64,000 bases of DNA from Candidatus Pantoea persica. Its GTDB lineage: Bacteria > Pseudomonadota > Gammaproteobacteria > Enterobacterales > Enterobacteriaceae. The stretch covers positions 248,001 through 312,000 of the forward strand of contig NZ_SMDS01000019.1 of NCBI RefSeq assembly GCF_013753875.1, in the 5' to 3' direction. This document shows positions 26,776 to 37,030 of this stretch, piece by piece; position 1 is the stretch's first letter, and the number at the start of each line of letters is the position of its first letter. Both the position numbers and the translations under genes were made by a program. Under the pieces are notes generated by a model. That model had not been told where the DNA came from, ran no database searches, and saw nothing but the letters and a program-made list of their open reading frames with translations.

Positions 26776-29700
26776 ATGATCCCACAGATTTCACAGGCAC
26801 CCGGCCTCGTTCAACGGGTGCTGACATTCCTCGAGTCGCTTCACGCGCAGGGTTTCACCGGCGATACCGCCACCAGCTACGCCGATCGCCTGCTGATGTC
26901 GACCGACAACAGCATTTACCAGCTGCTGCCGGATGCGGTGCTTTTTCCCCGCTCCACGGCCGACGTCGCGCTGATCGCGCGCCTGGCGGGCGAAGCGCGC
27001 TTTAGCGAGCTGGTTTTCACGCCGCGCGGGGGTGGCACCGGCACCAACGGCCAGTCGATCAATCAGGGCATCGTGGTGGATATGTCTCGCCACATGAACC
27101 GCATTCTGGAGATCAACCCCGAGCAGGGCTGGGTGCGTGTCGAGGCGGGCGTGGTGAAAGATCAGCTCAACGCCTGGCTCAAGCCCTACAGCTATTTCTT
27201 CTCTCCCGAGCTCTCCACAAGCAACCGCGCCACCCTCGGTGGCATGATCAACACTGACGCATCGGGTCAGGGATCGCTGGTCTACGGCAAAACCTCCGAC
27301 CATGTGCTGGGGCTGCGCGCCGTCCTGCTCGGCGGCGATATTCTCGATACCCGACCGATACCGACCGCGCTGGCGGAGACGCTGGCGCAGACGCCGACGC
27401 CGGAAGGGCGTATCTACCACCAGGTGCTGTCGCGCTGCCGCGAGCAGCGCGCGCTTATCCTGGAGAAGTTTCCAAAGCTCAACCGCTTCCTGACCGGCTA
27501 CGATCTGCGCCACGTCTTTAGCGACGATATGCAAACATTCGACCTTACTCGCCTGCTGTGCGGCGCCGAAGGCACGCTGGCCTTTATTACCGAGGCGCGG
27601 CTCGACATTACGCCGATCCCCAAAGTGCGCCGCCTGGTGAACATCAAGTACGACTCCTTCGACTCCGCGCTGCGCAATGCGCCCTTTATGGTCGAGGCGA
27701 AGGCGCTGTCGGTGGAAACGGTGGACTCACGTGTGCTGAACCTGGCGCGGGAAGATATCGTCTGGCATTCGGTGCGCGAGCTGATCGCCGACGTACCGGA
27801 TAAAGAGATGCTCGGCCTGAATATTGTTGAGTTCGCAGGCGACGACGGCGTGCTGATCGAACAGCAGGTCAGCGAGCTCTGCGCCCGGCTCGACGGGCTG
27901 ATGGCGCAGCGCCAGGGCGGCGTCATCGGCTATCAACTGTGCGAAGATCTGGCGGGCATCGAGCGCATCTACAATATGCGCAAAAAGGCGGTCGGGCTGC
28001 TGGGCAACGCCAAAGGGCGCGCCAAGCCGATCCCCTTTGTTGAGGATACTGCCATGCCGCCGGAGCACCTAGCCGACTATATTATCGAATTCCGCGCGCT
28101 GCTTGACAGCCACGGCCTGAGCTATGGCATGTTCGGCCACGTCGATGCGGGCGTGCTGCACGTGCGGCCAGCGCTCGACATGTGCGATCCGCAGCAGGAG
28201 ATGCTGATGAAAACCCTCTCTGATGAAGTGGTGGCGCTGACCGCGCGCTACGGCGGATTGCTCTGGGGCGAGCACGGCAAGGGGTTCCGCGCGCAGTACA
28301 GCCCGGCCTTCTTCGGCGAGACGCTGTTTAACGAGCTGCGCCGCATCAAGGCGGCGTTCGATCCCGATAACCGCCTCAACCCTGGCAAAATCTGCACCCC
28401 TCTCGACAGCAATGAGCCGATGATGCAGGTGGATGCGATGACGCGCGGCAGCTATGACCGCCAGATACCGCTGACGGTACGCAGCGACTGGCGCGGCGCG
28501 ATGGAGTGCAACGGCAACGGCCTCTGCTTTAACTTCGACGTGCGCAGCCCGATGTGCCCGTCGATGAAAATTACCCGCAACCGCATCCATTCGCCGAAAG
28601 GGCGCGCCACCCTGACGCGTGAGTGGCTGCGCCTGCTGGCGGATCAGGGCGTCGATCCGCTGCAACTGGAGCAGCAGCTACCGGAGAGTACGCTGTCGCT
28701 GCGCGCCTTTATCAGCCGGGCGCGCAACAGCTGGCACGCCAGCAAGGGCGAGTACGACTTCTCCCACGAGGTAAAAGAGGCGATGTCGGGCTGCTTGGCC
28801 TGTAAGGCCTGCTCGACGCAGTGTCCGATCAAAATCGACGTGCCTAGCTTCCGCTCGCGCTTTCTGCAGCTCTACCATACACGCTATTTGCGTCCGGCCG
28901 GCGACCATCTGGTGGCGGAGGTGGAGAGCTATGCGCCGCTGATGGCGAAGGCGCCGAAAACCTTTAACTTTTTCCTGCAGCAGCCGTGGATGCGCGAGCT
29001 GAGCAAAAAGCATATCGGCATGGTCGATCTGCCGCTGCTCTCGGTGCCGTCGCTGAAGCAGCAGCTGAGCGGCCATCCGGCGATGGAGATGACGCTGGAG
29101 AAGCTGGAGGCGCTCAGCTCGGATCAGCGCGCCGACTATGTGCTGGTGGTGCAGGATCCCTTTACCAGCTTCTACGAGGCGCGCCTGATTGCCGACTTTA
29201 TTCTCCTGATTGAAAAGCTCGGCCTGCGGCCGGTGCTGCTGCCGTTTATGCCTAACGGCAAGGCGCAGTACGTCAAAGGCTTTTTGCAGCGTTTTGCGCG
29301 CACCGCCGCAAAGACAGCCAACTGTTTAAATCGAGCGGCGGCGCTCGGCATGCCGATGGTGGGCGTCGATCCGGCGACGGTGCTGTGCTACCGCGACGAG
29401 TATCAACAGACGCTTGGCGAGCGCCGCGGCGCCTTTCACGTTCAGCTGGTGCATGAGTGGCTGCGCGAGGTGGTCAGCGCGCGCACGGTGCAGCAAAGCA
29501 GCGGCGAGAGCTGGTATCTGTTCGCTCACTGCTCCGAGGTGACGGCGCTGCCGAGCGCGCCCGATCACTGGCAGGATATTTTTTCGCGCTTCGGCGCAAA
29601 GCTGGAGAATATCAATGTCGGCTGCTGCGGGATGGCGGGCACCTACGGCCATGAGAGCAAAAACTTCGACAATTCGCTGGGCATCTATGAGATGTCGTGG

Positions 29701-29829
29701 CATCCGCAGCTACAGAAACTGCCGCGCCAGCGCTGTCTGGCGACGGGCTATTCCTGCCGCAGCCAGGTGAAACGACTGGAGGGCAACGGCGTGCAGCATC
29801 CGCTTCAGGCACTGCTGACGCTGATGTAA
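26776..29829 (+). CDS. ydiJ: YdiJ, FAD-linked D-2-hydroxyglutarate dehydrogenase-type oxidoreductase with Fe-S domain
   Basis: A large 1017-residue flavoprotein. The N-terminal FAD_binding_4 domain carries FTPRGGGTGTNGQ and ATLGGMINTDASGQGS. An FAD-linked oxidase C-terminal domain follows, with SYGMFGHVDAGVLHVRP. A 4Fe-4S module (GCLACKACSTQCPIK) lies near residue 675, and a CCG-type domain (VGCCGMAGTYGHE) near the C-terminus. E. coli YdiJ has been described as a D-2-hydroxyglutarate dehydrogenase. Start MIPQISQAP at 26776 is chosen by homology; an in-frame ATG lies 22 codons upstream. It is intact. Confidence 0.92.
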   Translation: MIPQISQAPGLVQRVLTFLESLHAQGFTGDTATSYADRLLMSTDNSIYQLLPDAVLFPRSTADVALIARLAGEARFSELVFTPRGGGTGTNGQSINQGIVVDMSRHMNRILEINPEQGWVRVEAGVVKDQLNAWLKPYSYFFSPELSTSNRATLGGMINTDASGQGSLVYGKTSDHVLGLRAVLLGGDILDTRPIPTALAETLAQTPTPEGRIYHQVLSRCREQRALILEKFPKLNRFLTGYDLRHVFSDDMQTFDLTRLLCGAEGTLAFITEARLDITPIPKVRRLVNIKYDSFDSALRNAPFMVEAKALSVETVDSRVLNLAREDIVWHSVRELIADVPDKEMLGLNIVEFAGDDGVLIEQQVSELCARLDGLMAQRQGGVIGYQLCEDLAGIERIYNMRKKAVGLLGNAKGRAKPIPFVEDTAMPPEHLADYIIEFRALLDSHGLSYGMFGHVDAGVLHVRPALDMCDPQQEMLMKTLSDEVVALTARYGGLLWGEHGKGFRAQYSPAFFGETLFNELRRIKAAFDPDNRLNPGKICTPLDSNEPMMQVDAMTRGSYDRQIPLTVRSDWRGAMECNGNGLCFNFDVRSPMCPSMKITRNRIHSPKGRATLTREWLRLLADQGVDPLQLEQQLPESTLSLRAFISRARNSWHASKGEYDFSHEVKEAMSGCLACKACSTQCPIKIDVPSFRSRFLQLYHTRYLRPAGDHLVAEVESYAPLMAKAPKTFNFFLQQPWMRELSKKHIGMVDLPLLSVPSLKQQLSGHPAMEMTLEKLEALSSDQRADYVLVVQDPFTSFYEARLIADFILLIEKLGLRPVLLPFMPNGKAQYVKGFLQRFARTAAKTANCLNRAAALGMPMVGVDPATVLCYRDEYQQTLGERRGAFHVQLVHEWLREVVSARTVQQSSGESWYLFAHCSEVTALPSAPDHWQDIFSRFGAKLENINVGCCGMAGTYGHESKNFDNSLGIYEMSWHPQLQKLPRQRCLATGYSCRSQVKRLEGNGVQHPLQALLTLM

Positions 29830-29861
29830 AAAATTGTGCGCGACGTCACGACACGGCTGGA

Positions 29862-30232
29862 TTAGAATATCCAGCCTGCGTGACGCACGAAATCGCTCTG
29901 CAGCACGGTGGCTTTGTCCCACTTGCCGACCAGCGCCAGCTGATCGGCTTGGATGCGGAACAGCCGATCGCTGTTCAGTTGTTACCCATATCCTGCACCA
30001 GACGGTGATGCAGTTTGCCCATCGCATGCAGGTAGCCCTGATCGTCGCCGTTGATCTGGCGGATTTCGGCCATATCCAGACAGGTGTCGTTAAACTGACG
30101 CAGCTGATAAATAGAGCAGTCGGCCCGGTTCAGCTTTGCCTGCGCCAGGTAGAAATCGACAGTGATATCGCGCACGGAAAATTTATAGTTGTCGATCTTT
30201 TGCTGTAACCAAGCTGAGACGGAAATCGTCAT
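29862..30232 (-). pseudogene. Unrecognised small protein behind a Fur box, one frameshift
   Basis: ATG 30232 opens MTISVSAWLQQKIDNYKFSV and continues for 85 residues to DMGNN-stop at 29975. The adjacent frame continues plausibly from DRLFRIQADQLALVGKWD to HAGWIF-stop at 29862, so a roughly 123-residue gene was probably split by one indel. There is no signal peptide or membrane segment. I do not recognise the family. A near-perfect Fur site lies 21 nt upstream, suggesting iron control, and the sufABCDSE operon is next door. The shortened 85-residue protein may still be made. Confidence 0.55.
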
Positions 30233-30252
30233 AAAGCCACCTCAAATAGTTA

Positions 30253-30269
30253 ATGATAATAATTATCAT
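30253..30269 (-). promoter_or_regulatory. Fur box
   Basis: ATGATAATAATTATCAT is a perfect 17-bp palindrome and contains the 7-1-7 Fur motif TGATAAT-A-ATTATCA exactly. It lies 21 nt upstream of the unrecognised gene starting at 30232. Confidence 0.85.
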
Positions 30270-30624
30270 ATTCAACTGAGAGCGGATTGCAATTGCGGCG
30301 CACGAAAAATTCGATGATTTACTTAGCCTGTTAATAAAAATCGGCAAGAGCAATGCCCCCCTGCGGCGCATAAAGGCGTAACCTATCAATAAGAATTAAT
30401 TAACAACTAGCCGAAAAATTTTTCACGTAATTTTAAAAAGTTATCCTGGCTGCTGGGGGCGGATTTGCCCCGCAGCAAAGGGCTGTAGAGCAGCTATGCT
30501 TAAATAAACAGCAGTGAAAACAGCACCAGATGATTATCCCTGCAAAACAAGAGGTTGAAGTGATCGCCCAGATCCTTACCATAGAGGGATAGCCTGAAAA
30601 GGTCCGGACTTATGAGGTATCAAT
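30270..30624. other. Non-coding region upstream of sufA
   Basis: AT-rich divergent intergenic region holding the suf promoter. I see no gene. A 19-bp imperfect dyad near 30570-30590 (ATCCTTACCATAGAGGGAT) could be a regulator site, possibly for IscR, but I cannot confirm it. Confidence 0.5.
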
Positions 30625-30999
30625 ATGGCATCTGTAAATGCAGCAACATTCTCGCCTGACGATTTCGTCTGGAAAGGTCTGACGCTGACTGATTCCGCCG
30701 CAAAACAAATTCTCACTCTGGTGGCGCAAGACCCTGCGGTCAAGGGTTTGCATCTCGGGGTGAAACAATCCGGCTGCGCCGGCTTCGGCTACGTCATGGA
30801 TCTAGTGAAAGAGCCAGCCGCCGACGATCTGCAGTTTACTCATAACGGCGCAACGCTCTATGTGCCGCTTCAGGCGATGCCGTTTGTCGACGGCACCGAG
30901 GTGGACTATGTCCGCGAAGGCCTGAATCAGATCTTTAAATTCAATAACCCCAAAGCTCAGCACGCCTGCGGGTGCGGTGAAAGCTTTGGCGTCGAGTAA
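30625..30999 (+). CDS. sufA: Fe-S cluster assembly A-type carrier SufA
   Basis: 124 residues, A-type scaffold/carrier passing Fe-S clusters from SufBCD to apo-proteins. The three conserved cysteines are present: [13 protein letters not shown] and the C-terminal [11 protein letters not shown] precedes the start. It is the first gene of a complete sufABCDSE operon, used under iron or oxidative stress in E. coli. It is intact. Confidence 0.96.
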   Translation: MASVNAATFSPDDFVWKGLTLTDSAAKQILTLVAQDPAVKGLHLGVKQSGCAGFGYVMDLVKEPAADDLQFTHNGATLYVPLQAMPFVDGTEVDYVREGLNQIFKFNNPKAQHACGCGESFGVE

Positions 31000-31006
31000 G
31001 TTAAAT

Positions 31007-32500
31007 ATGTCACGACACATCGAAACATCTGACGATGTACAAATGTGGGAAGGCAAGCTCAATTACAAAGAGGGCTTCTTTACCCAGTTGCAAACCGACG
31101 AAATGGCGTACGGCATCAATAAGGATGTGGTGCGCGCGATCTCGGCTAAGCGTAACGAGCCAGAGTGGATGCTGGAGTTTCGTCTGAAAGCCTTTCGCGC
31201 CTGGCTTGAAATGGAAGAGCCGCACTGGCTGAAAGCGCACTACGACAAACTGGACTATCAGGATTACAGCTACTATTCGGCGCCTTTCTGCGGAAACTGC
31301 GACGACAGCTGCGCCTCTGAGCCGAGCGCGCTGCAGTCTTCAGGCGTGGAAGAGACCAACAACTACCTGACGCAGGAAGTTGAAAAAGCCTTCGATCAGC
31401 TCGGCGTGCCGGTGCGCGAAGGGCGTGAAGTCGCGGTCGACGCGATTTTCGACTCTGTTTCCGTCGCCACCACCTATCGCGGCAAGCTGGCGGAGCAGGG
31501 CATTATCTTCTGCTCGTTCGGCGAAGCGATTCAGGAACACCCAGAGCTGGTGCAGCAGTATCTCGGCACCGTGGTACCGGCGAACGATAACTTCTTTGCC
31601 GCGCTGAACTCGGCAGTCGCCTCTGACGGCACCTTTGTTTACATCCCGAAAGGGGTGCGTTGCCCGATGGAGTTGTCGACCTATTTCCGCATTAATGCGG
31701 CGAAAACCGGTCAGTTCGAACGTACCATTTTGATTGCGGATGAAGACAGCTACGTCAGCTACATCGAGGGCTGCTCTGCGCCGGTGCGCGACAGCTATCA
31801 GCTGCACGCGGCGGTGGTAGAAGTGATCATCCATAAAAATGCGGAAGTGAAATACTCTACCGTACAGAACTGGTTCCCGGGCGGCGAAGGCGAAGGCGGC
31901 ATTCTGAACTTTGTTACCAAGCGCGCGCTGTGTGAAGGCGAGAACAGCAATATGTCCTGGACCCAGTCCGAGACCGGTTCCGCCATCACCTGGAAATACC
32001 CGAGCTGCATCCTGCGCGGCGATAACTCTATTGGCGAGTTCTACTCGGTGGCGCTGACCGGCGGCCGTCAGCAGGCGGATACGGGCACCAAGATGATCCA
32101 TATTGGTAAAAACACCAAATCGACCATCATTTCCAAAGGCATCTCGGCCGGCAAGAGCCAGAATACCTACCGCGGCTTGGTGAAAATCATGCCGACCGCG
32201 ACCAACGCGCGTAACTTTACTCAGTGCGACTCGATGCTGATTGGCTCGGAATGCGGCGCGCATACTTTCCCCTGTGTGGAAACGTGCAACAACACTGCGC
32301 AGCTGGAGCATGAGGCGACTACCTCGCGCATCGGCGAAGATCAGCTGTTCTACTGCCTGCAGCGCGGTATCAGCGAAGAAGATGCGATCTCAATGATCGT
32401 CAACGGCTTCTGTAAAGACGTTTTCTCTGAGCTGCCACTGGAATTTGCCGTGGAAGCACAAAAACTGCTAGCAATCAGCCTTGAGCACAGGGTGGGCTGA
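31007..32500 (+). CDS. sufB: Fe-S cluster assembly scaffold SufB
   Basis: 497 residues. SufB forms SufBC2D and builds the cluster. Start ATG 31007 ([16 protein letters not shown]) lies 7 nt after sufA and is preferred over an in-frame ATG inside sufA at 30977. Conserved stretches are [33 protein letters not shown] and [24 protein letters not shown]. It is intact. Confidence 0.97.
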   Translation: MSRHIETSDDVQMWEGKLNYKEGFFTQLQTDEMAYGINKDVVRAISAKRNEPEWMLEFRLKAFRAWLEMEEPHWLKAHYDKLDYQDYSYYSAPFCGNCDDSCASEPSALQSSGVEETNNYLTQEVEKAFDQLGVPVREGREVAVDAIFDSVSVATTYRGKLAEQGIIFCSFGEAIQEHPELVQQYLGTVVPANDNFFAALNSAVASDGTFVYIPKGVRCPMELSTYFRINAAKTGQFERTILIADEDSYVSYIEGCSAPVRDSYQLHAAVVEVIIHKNAEVKYSTVQNWFPGGEGEGGILNFVTKRALCEGENSNMSWTQSETGSAITWKYPSCILRGDNSIGEFYSVALTGGRQQADTGTKMIHIGKNTKSTIISKGISAGKSQNTYRGLVKIMPTATNARNFTQCDSMLIGSECGAHTFPCVETCNNTAQLEHEATTSRIGEDQLFYCLQRGISEEDAISMIVNGFCKDVFSELPLEFAVEAQKLLAISLEHRVG

Positions 32501-32542
32501 TGCCGTCACTCGCGTTGCCGGAAGCAATGTGAAGGAAAGAGT

Positions 32543-33289
32543 ATGTTAAGCATTAAAGATCTACAGGTTAGCGTAAAAGACAAAGAGATCCTGCGTGGTC
32601 TTAACCTTGAAGTGAAATCAGGCGAAGTGCACGCCATCATGGGGCCGAACGGCTCAGGCAAAAGCACGCTCTCTGCCACGCTAGCCGGCCGTAAAGATTA
32701 CGAAATCACCGGCGGTTCCGTGAACTTCAAGGGCAAAGATTTGCTCGAGCTGGATCCGGAAGAGCGCGCGGGCGAAGGCATCTTTATGGCGTTTCAGTAT
32801 CCGGTAGAGATCCCGGGCGTCAGCAATCAATTCTTCCTGCAGACCTCGGTCAACGCGGTGCGTAAATACCGCGGCCAGGAGGAGCTGGATCGCTTCGACT
32901 TCCAGGACTTTATCGAAGATAAAATCCACTTGCTGAAAATGCCGGAAGATCTGCTGACCCGTTCAGTCAACGTCAGCTTTTCCGGCGGTGAAAAGAAGCG
33001 TAACGACATCCTGCAGATGGCGGCGCTGGAGCCTGAGCTTTGCATCCTTGACGAAATCGACTCAGGTCTCGATATCGATGCGCTGAAAATCGTGGCAGAA
33101 GGCGTCAACAGCCTGCGCGACGATAAGCGTGCCTTTATCATCGTCACCCACTACCAGCGTATCCTGGACTATATCAAGCCAGACTTCGTGCACGTGCTGT
33201 ACAAAGGTAAGATCGTAAAATCTGGCGACTTTACCCTGGTGGAACAGCTGGAGGAGCAAGGCTATGGCTGGCTTACCGACGAAGAGTGA
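32543..33289 (+). CDS. sufC: Suf ATPase SufC
   Basis: 248-residue ABC-type ATPase of the SufBCD complex. Walker A GPNGSGKSTL, signature FSGGEKKRNDI, Walker B LCILDEIDSGLD and the switch His in IIVTHYQRIL are all present. It overlaps sufD by 26 nt. It is intact. Confidence 0.97.
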   Translation: MLSIKDLQVSVKDKEILRGLNLEVKSGEVHAIMGPNGSGKSTLSATLAGRKDYEITGGSVNFKGKDLLELDPEERAGEGIFMAFQYPVEIPGVSNQFFLQTSVNAVRKYRGQEELDRFDFQDFIEDKIHLLKMPEDLLTRSVNVSFSGGEKKRNDILQMAALEPELCILDEIDSGLDIDALKIVAEGVNSLRDDKRAFIIVTHYQRILDYIKPDFVHVLYKGKIVKSGDFTLVEQLEEQGYGWLTDEE

Positions 33290-34541
33290 TAACGCCCTGC
33301 AGCAGTGGCAGCACCTGTTTGAATCCCGCGGCGAACTGCGTTCGCTACAGGCGCAGCAGCACTGGCAGCAGCTGATGCGCGTCGGGCTGCCGACGCGTAA
33401 GCATGAAAACTGGAAATACACCGCGCTGGACGGCCTGTTTGCCCATCAGTTCGCGCTGCCGCAAACGCAGACGTTGAGCGAGGCGCAGGTTGACGCGCTG
33501 GCGCTGCCGCTGGACGCCATTCGTCTGGTTTTTGTTGACGGCCAGTTTCAGCCGTCGCTGAGCACGGCCGACACCGAGCGGTTCGCCATTCAGCACAGCC
33601 GTGCCGCCAAGCGTCGTCCGCTGCCGGCGCCGGTTCAGCCGGAAGTGTTTCTGCACCTGACCGAAAGCCTGGCGGAAGAGGTGACCTCGATTCGCCTCGC
33701 ACGCGGTAAAGCGGCGGCGCGTCCGCTCTATCTGCTGCATATCACCAGCGGCCAGGCTGATGCGCTGAACACCGTGCACCATCGCCACCACCTGGAGCTG
33801 GAAGAGAGCGCCCAAGCGCAGGTGATCGAGCACTACGTGACGCTTGACGGCTCGCAGCACTTTACCGGCGCGCGCTTTACCTTCGCGGTCGGCGAAAACG
33901 CTCAGTTGATCCATATCAAGCTGGCGTTTGAAGAGAGCAGCAGCTATCACTTTGCGCACAACGACGTCGTGATTGATCGCGACGCGCAGGTCAGCAGCAC
34001 CAGCTTCCTGCTGGGCGCGGGCCTCTCTCGTCACAACACCAGCGTGCAGCTCAATGGCGAAAATACTCAGCTGTCGCTGAACAGCCTGGTGCTGCCGATG
34101 AACAGCGAAGTGGCGGATACCCGCAGCTATCTTGAGCACAACAAAGGCTACTGCCTGAGCCGTCAGCTGCATAAAACCATTTCGCGCGACAAAGGCCGTG
34201 CGGTGTTCAACGGCCACATCAAAGTGGCGCAGCACGCACTGAAAACCGACGGGCAGATGACCAACAACAACCTGTTGCTGGGTCGCCTAGCGGAAGTGGA
34301 CACCAAGCCGCAGCTGGAAATTTACGCGGACGACGTAAAGTGCAGCCACGGCGCAACCATTGGCCGCATCGACGACGAACAGATGTTCTACCTGCGCTCG
34401 CGCGGCATCGCAGAAGAGGCGGCTCAGCAGATGATTATCCACGCCTTCGCAGCTGAGCTGACCGAAGCGCTGGAAGATGAAACGCTGCGCCAGGCCGTTC
34501 TGCAGCGCATCGCGGCGCGTTTCCCTGGAGATGCCTCATGA
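33264..34541 (+). CDS. sufD: Fe-S cluster assembly protein SufD
   Basis: 425-residue SufB paralogue needed for iron acquisition by the SufBC2D scaffold. It starts [20 protein letters not shown] inside the end of sufC. The conserved [17 protein letters not shown] and the C-terminal beta-helix region [20 protein letters not shown] are seen. The stop overlaps the sufS start. It is intact. Confidence 0.96.
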   Translation: MAGLPTKSDNALQQWQHLFESRGELRSLQAQQHWQQLMRVGLPTRKHENWKYTALDGLFAHQFALPQTQTLSEAQVDALALPLDAIRLVFVDGQFQPSLSTADTERFAIQHSRAAKRRPLPAPVQPEVFLHLTESLAEEVTSIRLARGKAAARPLYLLHITSGQADALNTVHHRHHLELEESAQAQVIEHYVTLDGSQHFTGARFTFAVGENAQLIHIKLAFEESSSYHFAHNDVVIDRDAQVSSTSFLLGAGLSRHNTSVQLNGENTQLSLNSLVLPMNSEVADTRSYLEHNKGYCLSRQLHKTISRDKGRAVFNGHIKVAQHALKTDGQMTNNNLLLGRLAEVDTKPQLEIYADDVKCSHGATIGRIDDEQMFYLRSRGIAEEAAQQMIIHAFAAELTEALEDETLRQAVLQRIAARFPGDAS

Positions 34542-35764
34542 TGAACTTCAATCTCGAACGTATCAGGGCCGACTTCCCGATCCTGAAGCGTGAGGTCAAC
34601 GGTCATCCGCTGGCCTACCTTGACAGCGCGGCAAGCGCCCAGCGTCCGCTGGCGGTGATTAACGCCGAAAGCCATTTCTACCAGTACGGCTACGCGGCCG
34701 TGCATCGCGGCATTCACAGCCTGAGCACGCAGGCCACCACCGATATGGAAAGCGTCCGCCTGATGGCGGCGCGTTTGCTTAACGCCTCTTTGCCGGAAGA
34801 GATCGTGTTCGTCAAAGGCACCACCGAGGGCATCAACCTGGTGGCGAACAGCTGGGGCGTCAGCCAGCTGCAGGCCGGCGACAACCTGATCGTGACCGAG
34901 ATGGAGCACCACGCCAATATCGTGCCGTGGCAGATGGTGGCGCAGCGCACCGGCGCGGAGATCCGCGTTCTGCCGCTGAATGAGAACGGCGAGCTGAACA
35001 GCGCGGCGCTGGCCGGGCTGATTGACAGCCGCACGCGCCTGTTGGCGGTGACGCACGTCTCCAACGTGCTCGGAACCGTTAACCCGGTGAAGGCGCTGGT
35101 AGCGCAGGCGAAAGCAGCCGGTCTGGTGACGCTGGTGGATGGCGCGCAGGCGGTGATGCACGGCAAAGTCGACGTGCAGGATATCGACTGCGACTTCTAC
35201 GTCTTCTCCAGCCACAAAATTTACGGCCCTAACGGCGTCGGCATTCTCTACGGGCGCAAGGCGCTGCTCGACGAGATGCCGCCGTGGGAAGGGGGCGGTT
35301 CGATGATCGATCAGGTCTCTCTGCCGACTGGCACCACCTGGAACAAAGCGCCCTGGCGCTTTGAAGCGGGCACGCCCAACACCGGCGGGATCATCGGTTT
35401 TGGCGCAGCGCAGCGCTACGTCGAAGAGATTGGCCTTGAGGTAATTCAGCAGCGCGAGCAGGCCCTGATGCGCTATGCCCTCGACAAACTCGCCTCGGTG
35501 CCCGATCTGGTGATCTACGGTCCGCAGGATCGCGTTGGCGTGATCGCCTTCAATCTGGGCAAGCATCACGCCTACGACGTAGGCAGCTTCCTCGATCAGT
35601 ACGGTATCGCCATTCGTACCGGCCATCACTGCGCCATGCCGCTGATGCGCCACTACGACGTGCCAGCCATGTGCCGCGCCTCCTTCGCCTTCTATAACAG
35701 CGAAGAAGAGGCCGATCGCCTGGTGGCAGGGTTGATCCGCATTCATCGTCTGCTGGGCGGTTAA
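34538..35764 (+). CDS. sufS: Cysteine desulfurase SufS
   Basis: PLP-dependent class II cysteine desulfurase of 408 residues supplying sulfur to SufE. The PLP lysine is in [13 protein letters not shown] (about residue 228) and the persulfide Cys in [11 protein letters not shown] (about residue 366). The start overlaps the sufD stop; two consecutive ATGs (34538, 34541) are possible starts. It is intact. Confidence 0.97.
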   Translation: MMNFNLERIRADFPILKREVNGHPLAYLDSAASAQRPLAVINAESHFYQYGYAAVHRGIHSLSTQATTDMESVRLMAARLLNASLPEEIVFVKGTTEGINLVANSWGVSQLQAGDNLIVTEMEHHANIVPWQMVAQRTGAEIRVLPLNENGELNSAALAGLIDSRTRLLAVTHVSNVLGTVNPVKALVAQAKAAGLVTLVDGAQAVMHGKVDVQDIDCDFYVFSSHKIYGPNGVGILYGRKALLDEMPPWEGGGSMIDQVSLPTGTTWNKAPWRFEAGTPNTGGIIGFGAAQRYVEEIGLEVIQQREQALMRYALDKLASVPDLVIYGPQDRVGVIAFNLGKHHAYDVGSFLDQYGIAIRTGHHCAMPLMRHYDVPAMCRASFAFYNSEEEADRLVAGLIRIHRLLGG

Positions 35765-35784
35765 GCAGCGTGCAGGAGCAAAAG

Positions 35785-36201
35785 ATGGCAAATCTGCCAG
35801 AGAAAGAAAAACTGGTGCGCAACTTTAACCGTTGCGCCAACTGGGAAGAGAAGTACCTTTACATCATAGAGCTGGGCGTGAAACTTCCGGAATCATCCGA
35901 AAGCCTGCATCAGCCGGAAAACGTAATCGCTGGCTGTCAGAGCCAGGTGTGGATCAGGATGACGCCGCAGCCCGACGGCACCATCGCCTTTGAAGGCGAC
36001 AGCGACGCCGCTATCGTTAAAGGCTTGATTGCCTTAGTGTTTAGCCTATACAAAAACCTGACGCCCGCCGACATTGTCGCGCTGGATGTGCGCCACTGGT
36101 TCGAGGAGCTGGCGCTGCCCCAGCATCTGACCCCTTCACGCTCTCAGGGGATGGAGGCGATGATTCGGTCAATTCGCCATAACGCTCAAAATCTTCTCTG
36201 A
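35785..36201 (+). CDS. sufE: Sulfur acceptor SufE
   Basis: 138 residues, exactly the E. coli length when begun at ATG 35785 after AGGAGC; an upstream GTG at 35770 is less likely. SufE takes persulfide sulfur from SufS on Cys51 ([10 protein letters not shown]). It ends the operon, with a strong terminator at 36209. It is intact. Confidence 0.96.
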   Translation: MANLPEKEKLVRNFNRCANWEEKYLYIIELGVKLPESSESLHQPENVIAGCQSQVWIRMTPQPDGTIAFEGDSDAAIVKGLIALVFSLYKNLTPADIVALDVRHWFEELALPQHLTPSRSQGMEAMIRSIRHNAQNLL

Positions 36202-36208
36202 GTTAGAC

Positions 36209-36239
36209 AACAGACGCCAACAGGCGTCTGTTTTTTTTT
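36209..36239 (+). terminator. Rho-independent terminator of the suf operon
   Basis: AACAGACGCC and GGCGTCTGTT form a perfect 10-bp stem with an AACA loop, followed by a nine-base T-run. Confidence 0.94.
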
Positions 36240-36258
36240 ATCTGAAAGAGAAGATTGC

Positions 36259-36445
36259 ATGAAATCAGCCTTACGTTTCGCCGCTGCGCTGCTGTTGAGC
36301 ACCGGGTTCGCGGCGCCGGCTTTTTACACGGAATACCCGCTTCCCGCCCCCGACAGCCGTCTTATCGGCGAAAATCAGCTGACCATCGTTCCCGATGACA
36401 AGCAGCCGCTTGAGGCGATTAGAGTCGCCGTAGCGGGCAAAAGCA
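36259..36445 (+). pseudogene. ldtE: L,D-transpeptidase LdtE (YnhG), N-terminal stub
   Basis: LdtE forms 3-3 cross-links in peptidoglycan (about 330 residues). Only the signal peptide and about 35 mature residues remain (YPLPAPDSRLIGENQLTIVP, then PLEAIR); the catalytic YkuD domain with its Cys is absent. The frame runs into the lpp terminator. Position between sufE and lpp matches E. coli. Confidence 0.85.
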
Positions 36446-36450
36446 GGGCA

Positions 36451-36480
36451 AAAAATGGCGCCACAAGGGCGCCATTTTTA
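36451..36480 (-). terminator. Terminator of lpp
   Basis: AAAAATGGCGCC-ACAAG-GGCGCCATTTTT is a perfect palindromic hairpin with T-runs in both directions, just after the lpp stop; it can also terminate ldtE transcription. Confidence 0.93.
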
Positions 36481-36492
36481 ATACCAGAACTC

Positions 36493-36732
<240 letters not shown>

Positions 36733-36773
36733 TTATACCCCCTAGATTGAGTTAATCTCCATGTAGCGTTACA

Positions 36774-36798
36774 AGTATTACACAAAGCTTTTTAAGTT
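36774..36798 (-). promoter_or_regulatory. lpp promoter
   Basis: On the minus strand, AACTTA (-35, 36793-36798) and TAATACT (-10, 36774-36780) with the following ACGCTACATGG leader closely match the E. coli lpp promoter region. Confidence 0.8.
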
Positions 36799-36987
36799 GA
36801 GAATAAAATTTTTATGAGAAGATGCTTAAACTTGATCGTTCGCTCAAAGAAGCAGCGCTTTGCCACAGATGATAAAAATAGTTAGTGAAAACAGAGAGGT
36901 TTAATCGGATTAACCTTAATTCCAGAGGATATTGAATAGTTAATTCCGATTGGAAATTTTCTAAATTTGTATTAAAGATAGAATAAA

Positions 36988-37012
36988 AAAAGCGCTGTTA
37001 ACGGCGCTTTAA
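36988..37012 (-). terminator. Terminator downstream of pykF
   Basis: On the minus strand AAAGCGCC-GTTAAC-AGCGCTTTTTTTA forms a hairpin with a T-run, 19 nt past the pykF stop. Confidence 0.8.
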
Positions 37013-37030
37013 AATAAAAGGATATCGTAT

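Noticed and set aside
30570..30590. IscR site in front of sufA
   Set aside because: A dyad is present but I could not align it reliably to the IscR type 2 consensus, so it is only mentioned as possible.
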